Shown: positions 1 through 7,793 of the stretch, piece after piece
How positions within the stretch are numbered: position 1 is the first letter of the stretch
Layout of the letters: every line of letters starts with the position of its first letter
Source of the DNA: Synechococcales cyanobacterium C42_A2020_086
Lineage (GTDB): Bacteria > Cyanobacteriota > Cyanobacteriia > Elainellales > Elainellaceae
DNA: 64,000 nt
Direction of reading: 5' to 3'
NCBI GenBank assembly: GCA_015272325.1
Contig: JACYLU010000021.1
Span: forward strand, 1 to 64,000
The notes under the pieces: generated by a model
What the model saw: only the letters and a program-made list of their open reading frames with translations
Database searches by the model: none
Told to the model about the DNA's origin: nothing
Translations under genes and position numbers: made by a program

Positions 1-180
1 CGGGACTAGGAGCCGGACTGGGTGCTGGGCTGGGAGAGGGTGAAACCGGCGGAGGGGTAGGGCTAGGAATCGGGCTAGGAGCCGGACTGGGTGCTGGACT
101 AGGGACGGGACTGGGAGCCGGACTGGGTGCTGGGCTGGGAGAGGGTGAAACCGGCGGAGGCGTAGGGCTAGGCGAAGGCT
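1..180. repeat. Tandem 18-bp-like repeats encoding a Pro/Ser/Ala tail
   Basis: Imperfect direct repeats built on a GGAGCCGGACTGGGTGCT-like unit fill this stretch. A longer block, from the GGGAGAGGGTGAAACC segment to GTAGGGCTAGG, occurs twice (about 30-70 and 140-172). Read on the minus strand they encode PSPAPSP units. This is a coding microsatellite, not a CRISPR array: there are no spacers. Confidence 0.8.
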
Positions 181-361
181 CAGGAACGTTCTGTCCAATC
201 AGCGGCAGTTGGCAGGATTCAGGATTGGTGATGCAGGGGTAGAGGCTGGCTCCCAGCAGAGGAATGCCCAATAGCAACGTCAGCAACCAGCGAGCCAAGC
301 CCCCCCAGCGGATGCCGCCCAAAATAAGCAGAATGCTTGCCAGTAGTCCCAGTGCCTCCAC
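1..361 (-). CDS. Membrane-anchored proline-rich protein, C-terminus beyond left edge
   Basis: Reading right to left from a GTG at 361 (preceded by a GGGAG ribosome-binding-like stretch), the frame is open to the window edge. It encodes two hydrophobic segments (roughly residues 2-15 and 22-40), then a short Cys-containing loop, then a long low-complexity tail of alternating Pro, Ser, Ala and Val (PSPAPSPAPSP-like). The frame stays open upstream to a TAA near 450 and a TTG is also possible, so the start is uncertain. The tail would act as an extended spacer outside the membrane. The family is not recognised and the C-terminal domain is not in the window. Confidence 0.5.
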   Translation of the reverse strand, partial: MEALGLLASILLILGGIRWGGLARWLLTLLLGIPLLGASLYPCITNPESCQLPLIGQNVPEPSPSPTPPPVSPSPSPAPSPAPSPVPSPAPSPAPSPIPSPTPPPVSPSPSPAPSPAPSP

Positions 362-448
362 CTGCCGCTCCCTGCAAGGCTCTACCCTCAATTTTAGCCT
401 CGTAGAGAGAAAACTCGGTTGCCTTGCTGTTGCTTTTTGAACCGTCTT

Positions 449-787
449 TTAGCCGTCAGCCGACCAGCAGATCAGTTCGTCTTGCCTCCAGAAGCCGTCG
501 AATTTTGTCACCTTTGGATCGCCCAATACCCGAGTTTGGCAAGCCAAGCGACGATCCTGCATGAGAGAATGGGGAGGATGTGACCGCCGGGTTTGCTCGC
601 GCCAATTGGTCTCAGACACTAGACCCTGTATCTGGACGGCACAAGTCCCACACGTGCCTATACCGCGACAGTTGCTCCATTGGGATCGGTCGTTGTGTAA
701 GGCAATACCGTGTTGGAGCAGCACCTGACGCAGATTTGCTCCTGGTTCGCATTCGATTGTTTGTCCCTGGGCAGTGACCGTTGGCAT
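449..787 (-). CDS. Plant-type 2Fe-2S ferredoxin
   Basis: Small soluble electron carrier of 112 residues, in the usual range for the family. The four cluster ligands are visible as C40, C46, C49 and C83 (CX5CX2CX33C), with the typical LACQ context around the last one. The N-terminal half has the beta-grasp pattern of this family. It differs from photosynthetic PetF in its CX5C spacing and the basic stretch around residues 60-70, so it is probably one of the divergent cyanobacterial ferredoxins; its partner is unknown. It is divergent from cimA with about 130 bp of AT-rich DNA between them. Confidence 0.85.
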   Translation of the reverse strand: MPTVTAQGQTIECEPGANLRQVLLQHGIALHNDRSQWSNCRGIGTCGTCAVQIQGLVSETNWREQTRRSHPPHSLMQDRRLACQTRVLGDPKVTKFDGFWRQDELICWSADG

Positions 788-821
788 GGGGGTTCTAGGT
801 AATGAACGACACTCTCGGTTT

Positions 822-851
822 AAATAGAGTTTAAATAAATAGAGTTTAAAT
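822..851. promoter_or_regulatory. Two adjacent 15-bp direct repeats between ferredoxin and cimA
   Basis: The sequence AAATAGAGTTTAAAT occurs at 822-836 and again, with no gap, at 837-851. It lies in the AT-rich gap shared by the two divergent genes. Direct repeats here could be a transcription-factor site, but no known consensus is recognised. Confidence 0.4.
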
Positions 852-919
852 TTATTTACGATTTTTCGGATCCGACTTCTGCTATCGATGTGGATAGGCT
901 TTCGTCAATTTCTTGCCCT

Positions 920-2557
920 ATGAACCCAGACACTTCACCTGCTGCCACGATTTGGATCTACGACACCACCCTCAGAGACGGGGCCCAGCGCGAAGGGCTG
1001 TCGCTCTCATTGGAGGACAAACTGCGGATTGCCCGCCAGCTCGATCGTCTGGGAATTCCTTTTATTGAAGGCGGCTGGCCGGGAGCCAATCCTAAGGATG
1101 TGCAGTTTTTCTGGCAGCTCAAGGAGGAGCCGTTGACTCAGGCAGAAGTTGTAGCCTTTTGCTCAACGCGGCGTCCCGGGCGACGGGCCGAAGAGGATCC
1201 GCTGCTGCAAGATGTGCTGGCGGCGGGCACTCGCTGGATCACACTGTTTGGCAAGTCCTGGGATCTGCATGTAACTGAAGGGCTGAAAACCACACTGGAT
1301 GAGAACCTAGCTATGATCCAGGACACCATCCAGTTTTTCCGCAGCCAAGAGCGACGGGTAATCTACGACGCCGAGCACTGGTTTGACGGTTACAAGCACA
1401 ACCCAGACTACGCCCTGCAAACTCTAGATGCGGCAATTCAAGGCGGCGCGGAGTGGATCGTCCTCTGCGACACCAATGGCGGCACTCTGCCCCACGAGGT
1501 GACGGCGATCGTCCGTGAAGTAATGCATCGGTTTCACTTCTCTGCGTCTGATTCCCTCCGCCTTGGCATCCATACCCATAACGACGCAGGAACGGCAGTG
1601 GCGAATGCGCTGGCAGCCGTTATGGAAGGAGCACGCATGGTGCAGGGCACGATCAATGGCTACGGCGAACGCTGCGGCAATGCCAACCTGTGCAGTTTAA
1701 TTCCCAATTTGCAGCTCAAGCTGGGCTATAGCTGTGTGAAGCCCGAGCAGTTGATGCAGCTCTCAGAATCGAGCCGGCTGATTAGCGAAGTGGTGAATCT
1801 GGCACCGGATGATCATGCCCCCTACGTGGGACTGTCTGCCTTTGCCCACAAAGGAGGAATTCATGTCAGCGCTGTGGAGCGAAATCCGTTGACCTACGAA
1901 CATATCCCGCCGGAGTTGGTCGGCAATAGTCGCCGGATTGTAATCTCCGATCAGGCTGGCCTGAGCAATGTGCTAGCTAAGGCCCGCAGCTTTGGCATTA
2001 ATCTCGACAAGCAAGACCCGACCTGCCGCCAAATTTTGCAGCACTTGAAGACCTTAGAGAATCAGGGCTATCAATTTGAGGCGGCGGAAGCCAGCTTTGA
2101 GCTGCTGATGCGGGAAGCACTAGGGCAGCGGCAGCCGTTCTTTACAATCAAGGATTTTCACGTCTACTGCGATATGGCGCGGGATGCCGAGCGCTACGGC
2201 AGTCATTCCGTGGCAACCATTAAAGTCGAGGTGAACAAGACTGATATCCTAGAAGCCGCTGAAGGCAATGGTCCTGTATCGGCCCTCGATGCTGCCCTAC
2301 GCAAGGCGCTGATGAATTTCTACCCCGAAATCGCGACGTTTCACCTCACGGACTACAAGGTACGAATTCTCGACGGCACCGCCGGCACCTCCGCCAAAAC
2401 CCGCGTGCTGATTGAATCGAGTAACGGCATCCGGCGCTGGACAACGGTGGGCGTCTCGGGCAACATTATCGAAGCCTCTTATCAGGCGGTGGTGGAAGGG
2501 CTAGAGTACGGCTTGATGCTGCAAAGCCAGGCCAAAGCAGCCCTAACCTCGAGCTAA
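920..2557 (+). CDS. cimA: (R)-citramalate synthase
   Basis: Condenses pyruvate with acetyl-CoA to citramalate, the first step of the threonine-independent isoleucine route used by many cyanobacteria. The N-terminus carries the HMG-CoA-lyase-like TIM-barrel signature IYDTTLRDGAQREG, followed by metal-ligand regions such as LGIHTHNDAGTAVAN and NGYGERCGNANL. The C-terminal third is the allosteric LeuA-type domain. A GTG at 890 would add ten residues; the ATG at 920 puts the conserved block about ten residues from the start, as expected, and is preferred. With 545 residues it matches CimA better than isopropylmalate synthase LeuA, because the AQREGLSLS block is typical of the citramalate group. 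Confidence 0.93.
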   Translation: MNPDTSPAATIWIYDTTLRDGAQREGLSLSLEDKLRIARQLDRLGIPFIEGGWPGANPKDVQFFWQLKEEPLTQAEVVAFCSTRRPGRRAEEDPLLQDVLAAGTRWITLFGKSWDLHVTEGLKTTLDENLAMIQDTIQFFRSQERRVIYDAEHWFDGYKHNPDYALQTLDAAIQGGAEWIVLCDTNGGTLPHEVTAIVREVMHRFHFSASDSLRLGIHTHNDAGTAVANALAAVMEGARMVQGTINGYGERCGNANLCSLIPNLQLKLGYSCVKPEQLMQLSESSRLISEVVNLAPDDHAPYVGLSAFAHKGGIHVSAVERNPLTYEHIPPELVGNSRRIVISDQAGLSNVLAKARSFGINLDKQDPTCRQILQHLKTLENQGYQFEAAEASFELLMREALGQRQPFFTIKDFHVYCDMARDAERYGSHSVATIKVEVNKTDILEAAEGNGPVSALDAALRKALMNFYPEIATFHLTDYKVRILDGTAGTSAKTRVLIESSNGIRRWTTVGVSGNIIEASYQAVVEGLEYGLMLQSQAKAALTSS

Positions 2558-2698
2558 ATCGCATTGCCTTGCCATGCCTCCGGCGAAGGAGCTTTCTGAA
2601 CGTCAGTGCCAGCCTTTGGAAAGAGGGTTTTGCGGTGTGAAGTTTTTAGGCTAATTCTCGTACACCTGTTCTGATGAGCACTGACTAGGATTAGCACT

Positions 2699-3271
2699 AT
2701 GGCAACTAAGCAAAATAAGAAACAAGACCCCAACGAACCAGAAACCAAAGGCAAGCAAGGCTTTGCTGCCATGGATGAAGAGACGCGCAAAGAAGCAGCC
2801 AGCAAAGGCGGTCGCGCTTCTCGCAAGGATGGGTCTGAGTCCGTGGAGGAGGCTGAAAAAGCAGAATCGCAAGCAAGCAAAAAGAGTGCTGCTGACGAGA
2901 GTGAACTTGAAACGGAAGGGGAAGACCTCGATGAGCTGCTGGAACTGCTAGAGGAGGAAGAACTCACCGATCTGGATCCCGACGAAGCGATGGAGCTGAT
3001 CGACGATTGGCAAGGGATGTTGTCTAAATCCAAAGATGAAGAGCTGAGCGCCATCGGTGCCAACCTGAAGCAGCTCAAGAAACTGCTGTCGAGCAGCAAA
3101 ACCAAACCGACGGACTTGGCTGAACTGCTCACTCAACTCGGCGAGCAGACCGATGAGTATGCTAACCATGCCGAGCGCGGCTACAAAACCAAGCTGCACA
3201 AGCTGGGTAAATCTCTGAACAAGGCAGGCAAATCCTTGCAGCAAGAATTGGAGCAAGAAGACGAAGCCTAA
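2699..3271 (+). CDS. KGG-repeat stress-type protein with acidic helical tail
   Basis: 190 residues, strongly hydrophilic. Residues about 20-40 contain one KGG (GsiB/stress-induced) motif: GFAAMDEETRKEAASKGG. The middle (about 45-105) is rich in Glu, Asp and Ser, with an LDELLELLEEEELTDLDPDE-like acidic run. The end is Lys/Leu-rich amphipathic helix. KGG proteins are associated with desiccation and general stress in bacteria; the role of this one is not known. Downstream is an inverted repeat that may end transcription before the convergent pxcA. Confidence 0.75.
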   Translation: MATKQNKKQDPNEPETKGKQGFAAMDEETRKEAASKGGRASRKDGSESVEEAEKAESQASKKSAADESELETEGEDLDELLELLEEEELTDLDPDEAMELIDDWQGMLSKSKDEELSAIGANLKQLKKLLSSSKTKPTDLAELLTQLGEQTDEYANHAERGYKTKLHKLGKSLNKAGKSLQQELEQEDEA

Positions 3272-3359
3272 GCTCTGTTTTCAAAGTTCTGTTCTTGAGC
3301 GATCGGGCATCTAGACGGTCTTGACTGCGCTCGTCTATAAGCCTAGTTTGATACCTAAT

Positions 3360-3412
3360 CTCGTGTTTTCTGGGAGGGCTGCGCGAGTGGTAGCTTTTCT
3401 GGAAAACACGAG
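3360..3412. terminator. 11-bp perfect inverted repeat between convergent genes
   Basis: CTCGTGTTTTC (3360-3370) pairs perfectly with GAAAACACGAG (3402-3412) around a 31-nt loop. It lies between the KGG gene and pxcA, which converge. A bidirectional terminator is the simplest reading, though there is no clean U-run beyond the stem. Confidence 0.45.
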
Positions 3413-3448
3413 CCTTTCGCGACAGGTATAATCATCTAAAGAGTTTAT

Positions 3449-4777
3449 TTAGGTATTCATTCGTTCATAGATCGCCGAAGCCGAGGGTGAATAGCGAGTG
3501 AGATAGCTAAAAATCCAGAATTTAATACAGGAGTCAATGACAACTGGAACAGTGGCGATAAAGCCATTGATAAAGACTTTGCTCTCTGGTAAACCAAAGT
3601 GATGCGTTACTCCCTCTAGAATTACTTCCCATCCTTCGGCAGAATGGAATCCGACAAACATATCGGTTACGAGAATAAACAGAAACACCTTGGCCGGATC
3701 GCTCAAGCTTAGAAAGGCGCGATTGGATACGCTTCGCACCATGGCCAACTGTGCTCGGTTGGCATAGGCAATGATCACGAAGGACAATAGAGCAATCAGA
3801 TCGGCTACAACATTCTTTAAGCCATTCAGAGCTGCTTCCCGAGACTCGCGCCAAAATTCAACAGCGGCTTCCTGGAGTCGCGCTTCCTTCTCAGCATCAG
3901 TCATCTTTTTGCCAAGCAATTGTTCGATTTCCAATCCTTCTTTAAATTCCACAAACTCAGCGAGAAAGTGCTGGCGGATTTCCTCGCTTAGCTCAATTTG
4001 GCTGGGGTGGCGGTCGCTGTAGTTGCCAAGAATGGGTTCTAGGATCAAATTCTTGCTTACAAGCTGCACCAAGATTGGCACAATCAGCAGCAGCGCTAGG
4101 CAGCGAATCGCGATTTGGTCTTGTTTGCGCCGCAGCCGAATTTCCTGAATTACTTGCTGTTCGTATTCTGGGCTAAGTTCTTGCCGCATTTGCTTCAGCT
4201 CTTGCTTCAGATGGCCAAAGCCTCTAAAAAAGGGAGGTTTATCTTTGGGTGGACTGGTCAGGGCAGGGGGTGGGGCATCCGTCATCGGTTCTTCCGAAGC
4301 ATTGGCGGCAGCGGTCGCAAGTGACTTTCCATGCCAGTGTCCCAGTATCTCGTCGGGTTCCCGGTATTTGCAGATGACCGCCTCGATGAATTGGAGTTTC
4401 TGGATCATGTCTGCGTCGGGTTTACCGATTTCTACAGACTCAGATGTTAAACCAGGCGCGGTAGGAGACTGAACAGACTGAATCGGCATCTGAGGGCTAA
4501 GCCAAAATCCTCCCAGCCTAAAGAGGGTGAGGTTGAAGCGGATCTTGAATAGCTGGCGATCCCGTAGGCTTTTAACGTAGTCAAATACCGTTTTTGTCTG
4601 CTCAGGACCGTAGGCAATTTTGCCTCCCTCATAGTAGTAATCTTCGAGAGCTTTAATGGCTGCTGCCGCTTCGTAGGCCGCTTTTAGCCGCTGAAGCTGC
4701 TGCCGATGTAGCCAGGCGTTGATCTGCGACAGATGATGTAACAGATTCAAGGACAGGTCGAACGAACCGTGGGCCAT
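3449..4777 (-). CDS. pxcA: Proton extrusion protein PxcA (CemA family)
   Basis: Cyanobacterial homologue of chloroplast CemA, involved in light-induced proton extrusion across the cytoplasmic membrane and acclimation to changing light. The 442 residues show a soluble N-terminal half with the family pattern (ALEDYYYEGGKIAYGPEQTKT, residues about 43-63), then about four membrane segments: IAIRCLALLLIVPILVQLV (around 225), VVADLIALLSFVIIAYA (around 325), KVFLFILVTDMFVGFHS (around 365) and a final segment near 410-425. The C-terminal FGLPESKVFINGFIATVP block is highly conserved in CemA/PxcA. Length agrees with family members. Confidence 0.92.
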   Translation of the reverse strand: MAHGSFDLSLNLLHHLSQINAWLHRQQLQRLKAAYEAAAAIKALEDYYYEGGKIAYGPEQTKTVFDYVKSLRDRQLFKIRFNLTLFRLGGFWLSPQMPIQSVQSPTAPGLTSESVEIGKPDADMIQKLQFIEAVICKYREPDEILGHWHGKSLATAAANASEEPMTDAPPPALTSPPKDKPPFFRGFGHLKQELKQMRQELSPEYEQQVIQEIRLRRKQDQIAIRCLALLLIVPILVQLVSKNLILEPILGNYSDRHPSQIELSEEIRQHFLAEFVEFKEGLEIEQLLGKKMTDAEKEARLQEAAVEFWRESREAALNGLKNVVADLIALLSFVIIAYANRAQLAMVRSVSNRAFLSLSDPAKVFLFILVTDMFVGFHSAEGWEVILEGVTHHFGLPESKVFINGFIATVPVVIDSCIKFWIFSYLTRYSPSASAIYERMNT

Positions 4778-4828
4778 AGCTGGGGTGTGTAGACACAGAC
4801 TCTATTTTCAGAATTTTCAGAGGTTTGC

Positions 4829-5065
4829 TCAGTCGCTCAGTTCTAACTCACCCTGCTGTAGCTTGTCCCAAATTAGCGTCTGGACGATATGCAATTCTTC
4901 CGGCGTAATCTTGCCATCCTCCCAGGCAATGGCTTTAATGCGTTGCTCTTCATCTTGAGTTAAAACACCATCGGCAACTGCCTTTTCAACAGCTGCTTTG
5001 AGCTTGGCGAGGTTCTTGAGTTCGCCAGCAGAAGCGGGAGCGCTATTGGGATGTTGAATATCCAT
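4829..5065 (-). CDS. Small conserved protein, paralogue of the next gene
   Basis: 78 residues, all-helical in appearance, no membrane segment. The core LAKLKAAVEKAVADGVLTQD, then a PEELH motif and a GELE ending, match the neighbouring gene at 5326-5565. Spacing of acidic residues (ADGVLTQDEE, WEDGKITPEE) resembles two short EF-hand- or TerB-like helix-loop-helix units, but I cannot assign a family. It follows pxcA upstream by about 50 bp on the same strand and may be co-transcribed with it. Confidence 0.7.
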   Translation of the reverse strand: MDIQHPNSAPASAGELKNLAKLKAAVEKAVADGVLTQDEEQRIKAIAWEDGKITPEELHIVQTLIWDKLQQGELELSD

Positions 5066-5325
5066 TGTTTCTATCCTCTGTTTCTATCCTCAGCGAACAA
5101 CGATAACCAGCATACCTTGGTCGTCCTAGTCCAGTCAGGTGTCGGGAAAAACGCAACCTGTCCATATTAAAAATTAAAAATAGTAAAAATAGTAGATTGA
5201 GATACGAACGTTTCAGGGTGCGGTTGGTACTCTGTTTGGGATGAAATGAAGCGCTGTCTCGCCCAATTCTGGCTATAAATTTAGAGCGGTATCCTTGTTC
5301 AGCCGGTTGATTGAGGTTTGATTCT

Positions 5326-5565
5326 ATGCAGATTTCCCGCCCCCATGCCACAACTCCCACACCGCAAGAATTGCGTGATTTAGAGAAACTGAAGACCGTG
5401 ATTCTGCAAGCCATTGCCGACGGCAAACTCACAGGTGACGAAATGCAGTCTATTCAGCGAACGGCATGGATCGAGGGCAAGGCTAGACCTGAAGAACTGC
5501 ATTTGATCAGCATTATGGTCACTCAAAAAATTCGTGAGGGCGAGTTAGAGTGGGTTTGGCAGTAG
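5326..5565 (+). CDS. Small conserved protein, divergent paralogue
   Basis: 79 residues from the ATG at 5326; an upstream ATG at 5311 would add five. Aligns over its whole length with the product of 4829-5065: LEKLKTVILQAIADGKLTGD, then PEELHLISIMVTQKIREGELE. The two genes are transcribed away from each other with about 260 bp between starts, consistent with an inverted duplication. Function unknown; the shared ADGxLTxDE and GKxxPEELH blocks suggest a common ligand or partner. Confidence 0.7.
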   Translation: MQISRPHATTPTPQELRDLEKLKTVILQAIADGKLTGDEMQSIQRTAWIEGKARPEELHLISIMVTQKIREGELEWVWQ

Positions 5566-5820
5566 GGATCTGTTAGGGATCTGTCAATAGGTTTCTGGCA
5601 ATTGCGTTAATAGTGCGTAGCCACAGATTAGATCACAGATTTATGTAGGATTCTCAGCTCTTCCTCACTTCGAAGCAACTGGTTCGTGTATGTTATTCGT
5701 CCGAGGTCAATATGGACGAGCAAATGGGCAAAGTCATTGCTTTTGGTTGGTATGGTGGGAAATTAAAAGTCAATTACAGCGAACTTGCCCATAACTCGCC
5801 CAGACAGCACTATCCCGGAA

Positions 5821-6972
5821 CTACAGATGCCCGAGGGACCACCGCACATCCGCTACGGCTTGGGAAAGCAGGGCTGCCGCACATTCGATGTCCTCATCCG
5901 TCGTAAACTTGCCAATGCCTATCCGCAAGGCTCCCTCGACTTCATCTTCGGGTAAATGCAGCGCTTGCAGGACATGGGAGGGGGTTTCTAGTCCTGAAGA
6001 GCAGGCAGAACCCGTCGAGAGAGCCAACTGGGGACGAATCCGAGCTATGACTGCACTATTGGGAATACCAGGAATTGAAATATGTAGGTTTCCTGCCAAG
6101 CGGGAGTCTAGGTCACCGTTAATCACCAATCCTGGTATGGTTGCCGCCAGCCGGTTTTGCAAGCGATCTCGCTGCGCCGCAATGACCCGTTCATCTTGAT
6201 CCATTTCCAGCGATCGCCAGCGACAGGCTTCGCCCAAGCCAACAATTCCCGGCACATTCAAGGTACCCGAGCGCATGCCCTGCTGATGTCCACCGCCAAA
6301 GAGGAGTGGCTCTAGGCGACAGCCCCGGCGCACCACCAAAGCCCCAACGCCTTTCGGTCCGTAGAGCTTGTGGGCGGAAATGGCCAGATAGGTGATGCCC
6401 CACGCTGCAAACTGAATGGGAATTTTGCCTACGGCTTGCGAGCCATCACAAAGCAAGGGAATGTTGTAGCGTTGAGCGATTTGCCCGATCGCCTGCATCG
6501 GATAAATGTTGCCGATCTCGTTATTGGCTGCCATTACACAGAGCAGCGACAAACCCTGGGTGCAGATGTGCTCCAAATGCTCTAGGTCCAGCTTGCCTCT
6601 AGAATCCACGTTCAAATAACGTAGCTCTGCCCATCCACGCTTTTCCAGGACTTGGCAGGTATCTAACACGGCTTTGTGTTCCAGGGGAAGCAAGGCAATG
6701 CGATGGGGTTTTTCAGGATGGTGAGGCAGGCTGCCCTGAATCGCTAGGTTAATGCTTTCAGTAGCACCCGAGGTCCAGATAATTTCTCTGGGGGACGATC
6801 CGACCAAATCAGCCACTTGTTTTGCAGCTTGCTTGACAGCAGCTTCAGCGCGATCGCCCCACTCATGATCGACACTGCTGGCGTTGCCAAATTCGGTCGT
6901 CATGTAGTGATAGACGCGATCGGCAACCCGCGGATCAACCGGCGTCGTGGCGTGGTAGTCGAGGTAAATCAT
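5821..6972 (-). CDS. Cysteine desulfurase (NifS/IscS/DndA family)
   Basis: PLP enzyme that takes sulfur from cysteine as a persulfide for Fe-S clusters, thio-modified tRNA or, in the DndA subgroup, DNA phosphorothioation. 383 residues. The PLP lysine is K202 in ISAHKLYGPKG, the substrate-binding region is LPLEHKAVL (H99) and the active cysteine is C324 in STGSACSSGLETPSH. The short SACSSG loop and the length fit the IscS/NifS/DndA group I rather than SufS. It stands alone at the edge of the defence island: no iscU, iscR or tRNA thiolase is next to it, so a role in supplying sulfur to the PAPS-reductase-like protein at 29.9 kb is possible but unproven. Confidence 0.88.
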   Translation of the reverse strand: MIYLDYHATTPVDPRVADRVYHYMTTEFGNASSVDHEWGDRAEAAVKQAAKQVADLVGSSPREIIWTSGATESINLAIQGSLPHHPEKPHRIALLPLEHKAVLDTCQVLEKRGWAELRYLNVDSRGKLDLEHLEHICTQGLSLLCVMAANNEIGNIYPMQAIGQIAQRYNIPLLCDGSQAVGKIPIQFAAWGITYLAISAHKLYGPKGVGALVVRRGCRLEPLLFGGGHQQGMRSGTLNVPGIVGLGEACRWRSLEMDQDERVIAAQRDRLQNRLAATIPGLVINGDLDSRLAGNLHISIPGIPNSAVIARIRPQLALSTGSACSSGLETPSHVLQALHLPEDEVEGALRIGIGKFTTDEDIECAAALLSQAVADVRWSLGHL

Positions 6973-7000
6973 GATTTAGATCTGGACTAGATCGAGGGGG

Positions 7001-7487
7001 TCAGGGTGCCGCGGGTTGGAGCTGGGCTACAAAGGCTTGATGCTCGGGGGTGGCAATGCCCTGTTGCAGGGTGGAGAGAACAGCGGCGAGATCGTTAGCT
7101 AGGAGCTGCTTGTGAGCTAGCCACAAATCTGAAAACTACTGGCTGCACGGCATCGGGTTGGGGTTCGTTATCGGCGTCCAATCGTACTGTGGGATTATCG
7201 GAAGCTCCAACGCCTGGAGTCGCTGCTCGGTAGATGCCCAGCCAAGTCATCAGAGCAGCATGGGATTGGCTATGAATGACTCGAACCGGAGAACTCACGT
7301 AGACAATTCCTTCGATCAGTTCGGCTTTTTTGACCTGGGGCATGGCGTTGTACCGCCGCTCAAATTCGGCGCGGGTGAGGCGTTCACGTAGTGGCTCTGA
7401 AAGAGCATCGCCGCTTTCTAGTGGGGGAAGTTTCAGCAGTCGTTCAAGGGTCATGGCTGGAAACTCGGTGTCATAGGTCGGTGTCAT
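7001..7487 (-). pseudogene. Uma2-family gene with internal deletion and frameshift
   Basis: The frame starting at the ATG at 7487 (a longer frame reaches 7580) gives a normal Uma2 N-terminal half: AELIEGIVYV, then the HSQSHAALMTWLG helix and DNEPQPDAV. After DAVQP the usual catalytic middle (the EVVSPS-type strand and the YRxAGV region) is missing and the frame ends at 7095. In the adjoining frame, down to a TGA at 7001-7003, the DNA still encodes a typical Uma2 C-terminus (LLANDLAAVLSTLQQG, then PEHQAFVAQLQ). The gene has therefore lost its central part and is dead. Uma2 proteins are PD-(D/E)xK-like and very common in cyanobacteria. Confidence 0.75.
7371..7412. repeat. 42-bp direct repeat, left copy
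   Basis: Identical over 42 bp to 13465-13506, in the same orientation. Both copies lie in the N-terminal coding part of Uma2-family genes (encoding DALSEPLRERLTR on the minus strand). Together they bracket the three-gene cassette at 7.8-13.3 kb. Confidence 0.85.
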
Positions 7488-7556
7488 AGGAATGGTGAAT
7501 CCTAGCAGCAGGGGTGAGGTGAGGGGGCCGCCCTCAAGGAGGGTAGCAATGAATTG

Positions 7557-7691
7557 ATGACCATCGAGATTGCTCCTCATTCAGAGGATTTGGATGACTT
7601 TGCTGCGTTTAGGGAAACGGCATTAGAGCGGCTTCAGGCGTTGGTAGTATTCTATCAGGGCGGTTTCAGCCCCAATCAAGCCACAGCATAG
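7557..7691 (+). CDS. Possible small ORF, 44 residues
   Basis: ATG at 7557 to TAG at 7691, preceded by AGGAGGG about 14 nt upstream. Encodes an acidic N-terminus, then ALERLQALVVFYQGGFS. A related stretch (GFQALAVALIVFYQGS) is found in the plus frame at about 14166-14222, also just upstream of a Uma2 gene start. The repetition suggests a once-coding segment linked to Uma2 genes. It is antisense to the 5' end of the longer Uma2 frame. Weak evidence only. Confidence 0.25.
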   Translation: MTIEIAPHSEDLDDFAAFRETALERLQALVVFYQGGFSPNQATA

Positions 7692-7793
7692 CCTCGCGCC
7701 ATTGATCCAGTGTTTGCTCATTGACTGAATTTAATTCGTCCCAACTCGGCCGGTGAAGCCATCAGGCTGTCTGAAAAAGGGGGTTACTCAGTT

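Noticed and set aside
1-180. Repeat cluster that might be a CRISPR array
   Set aside because: Units are contiguous without spacers and encode a Pro/Ser/Ala tail on the minus strand.
2554-3132. Ser-rich minus-strand ORF of 192 residues
   Set aside because: It is the antisense of the Glu/Lys-rich KGG gene; poly-Ser results from acidic codons on the other strand.
5712-5906. 64-residue plus-strand ORF before the cysteine desulfurase end
   Set aside because: No family-like pattern and it runs into the antisense of the desulfurase C-terminus.
7581-7793. Search for transposase or inverted terminal repeats at the cassette border
   Set aside because: Only Uma2 fragments and direct repeats were found; no transposase-like frame or inverted ends were seen.
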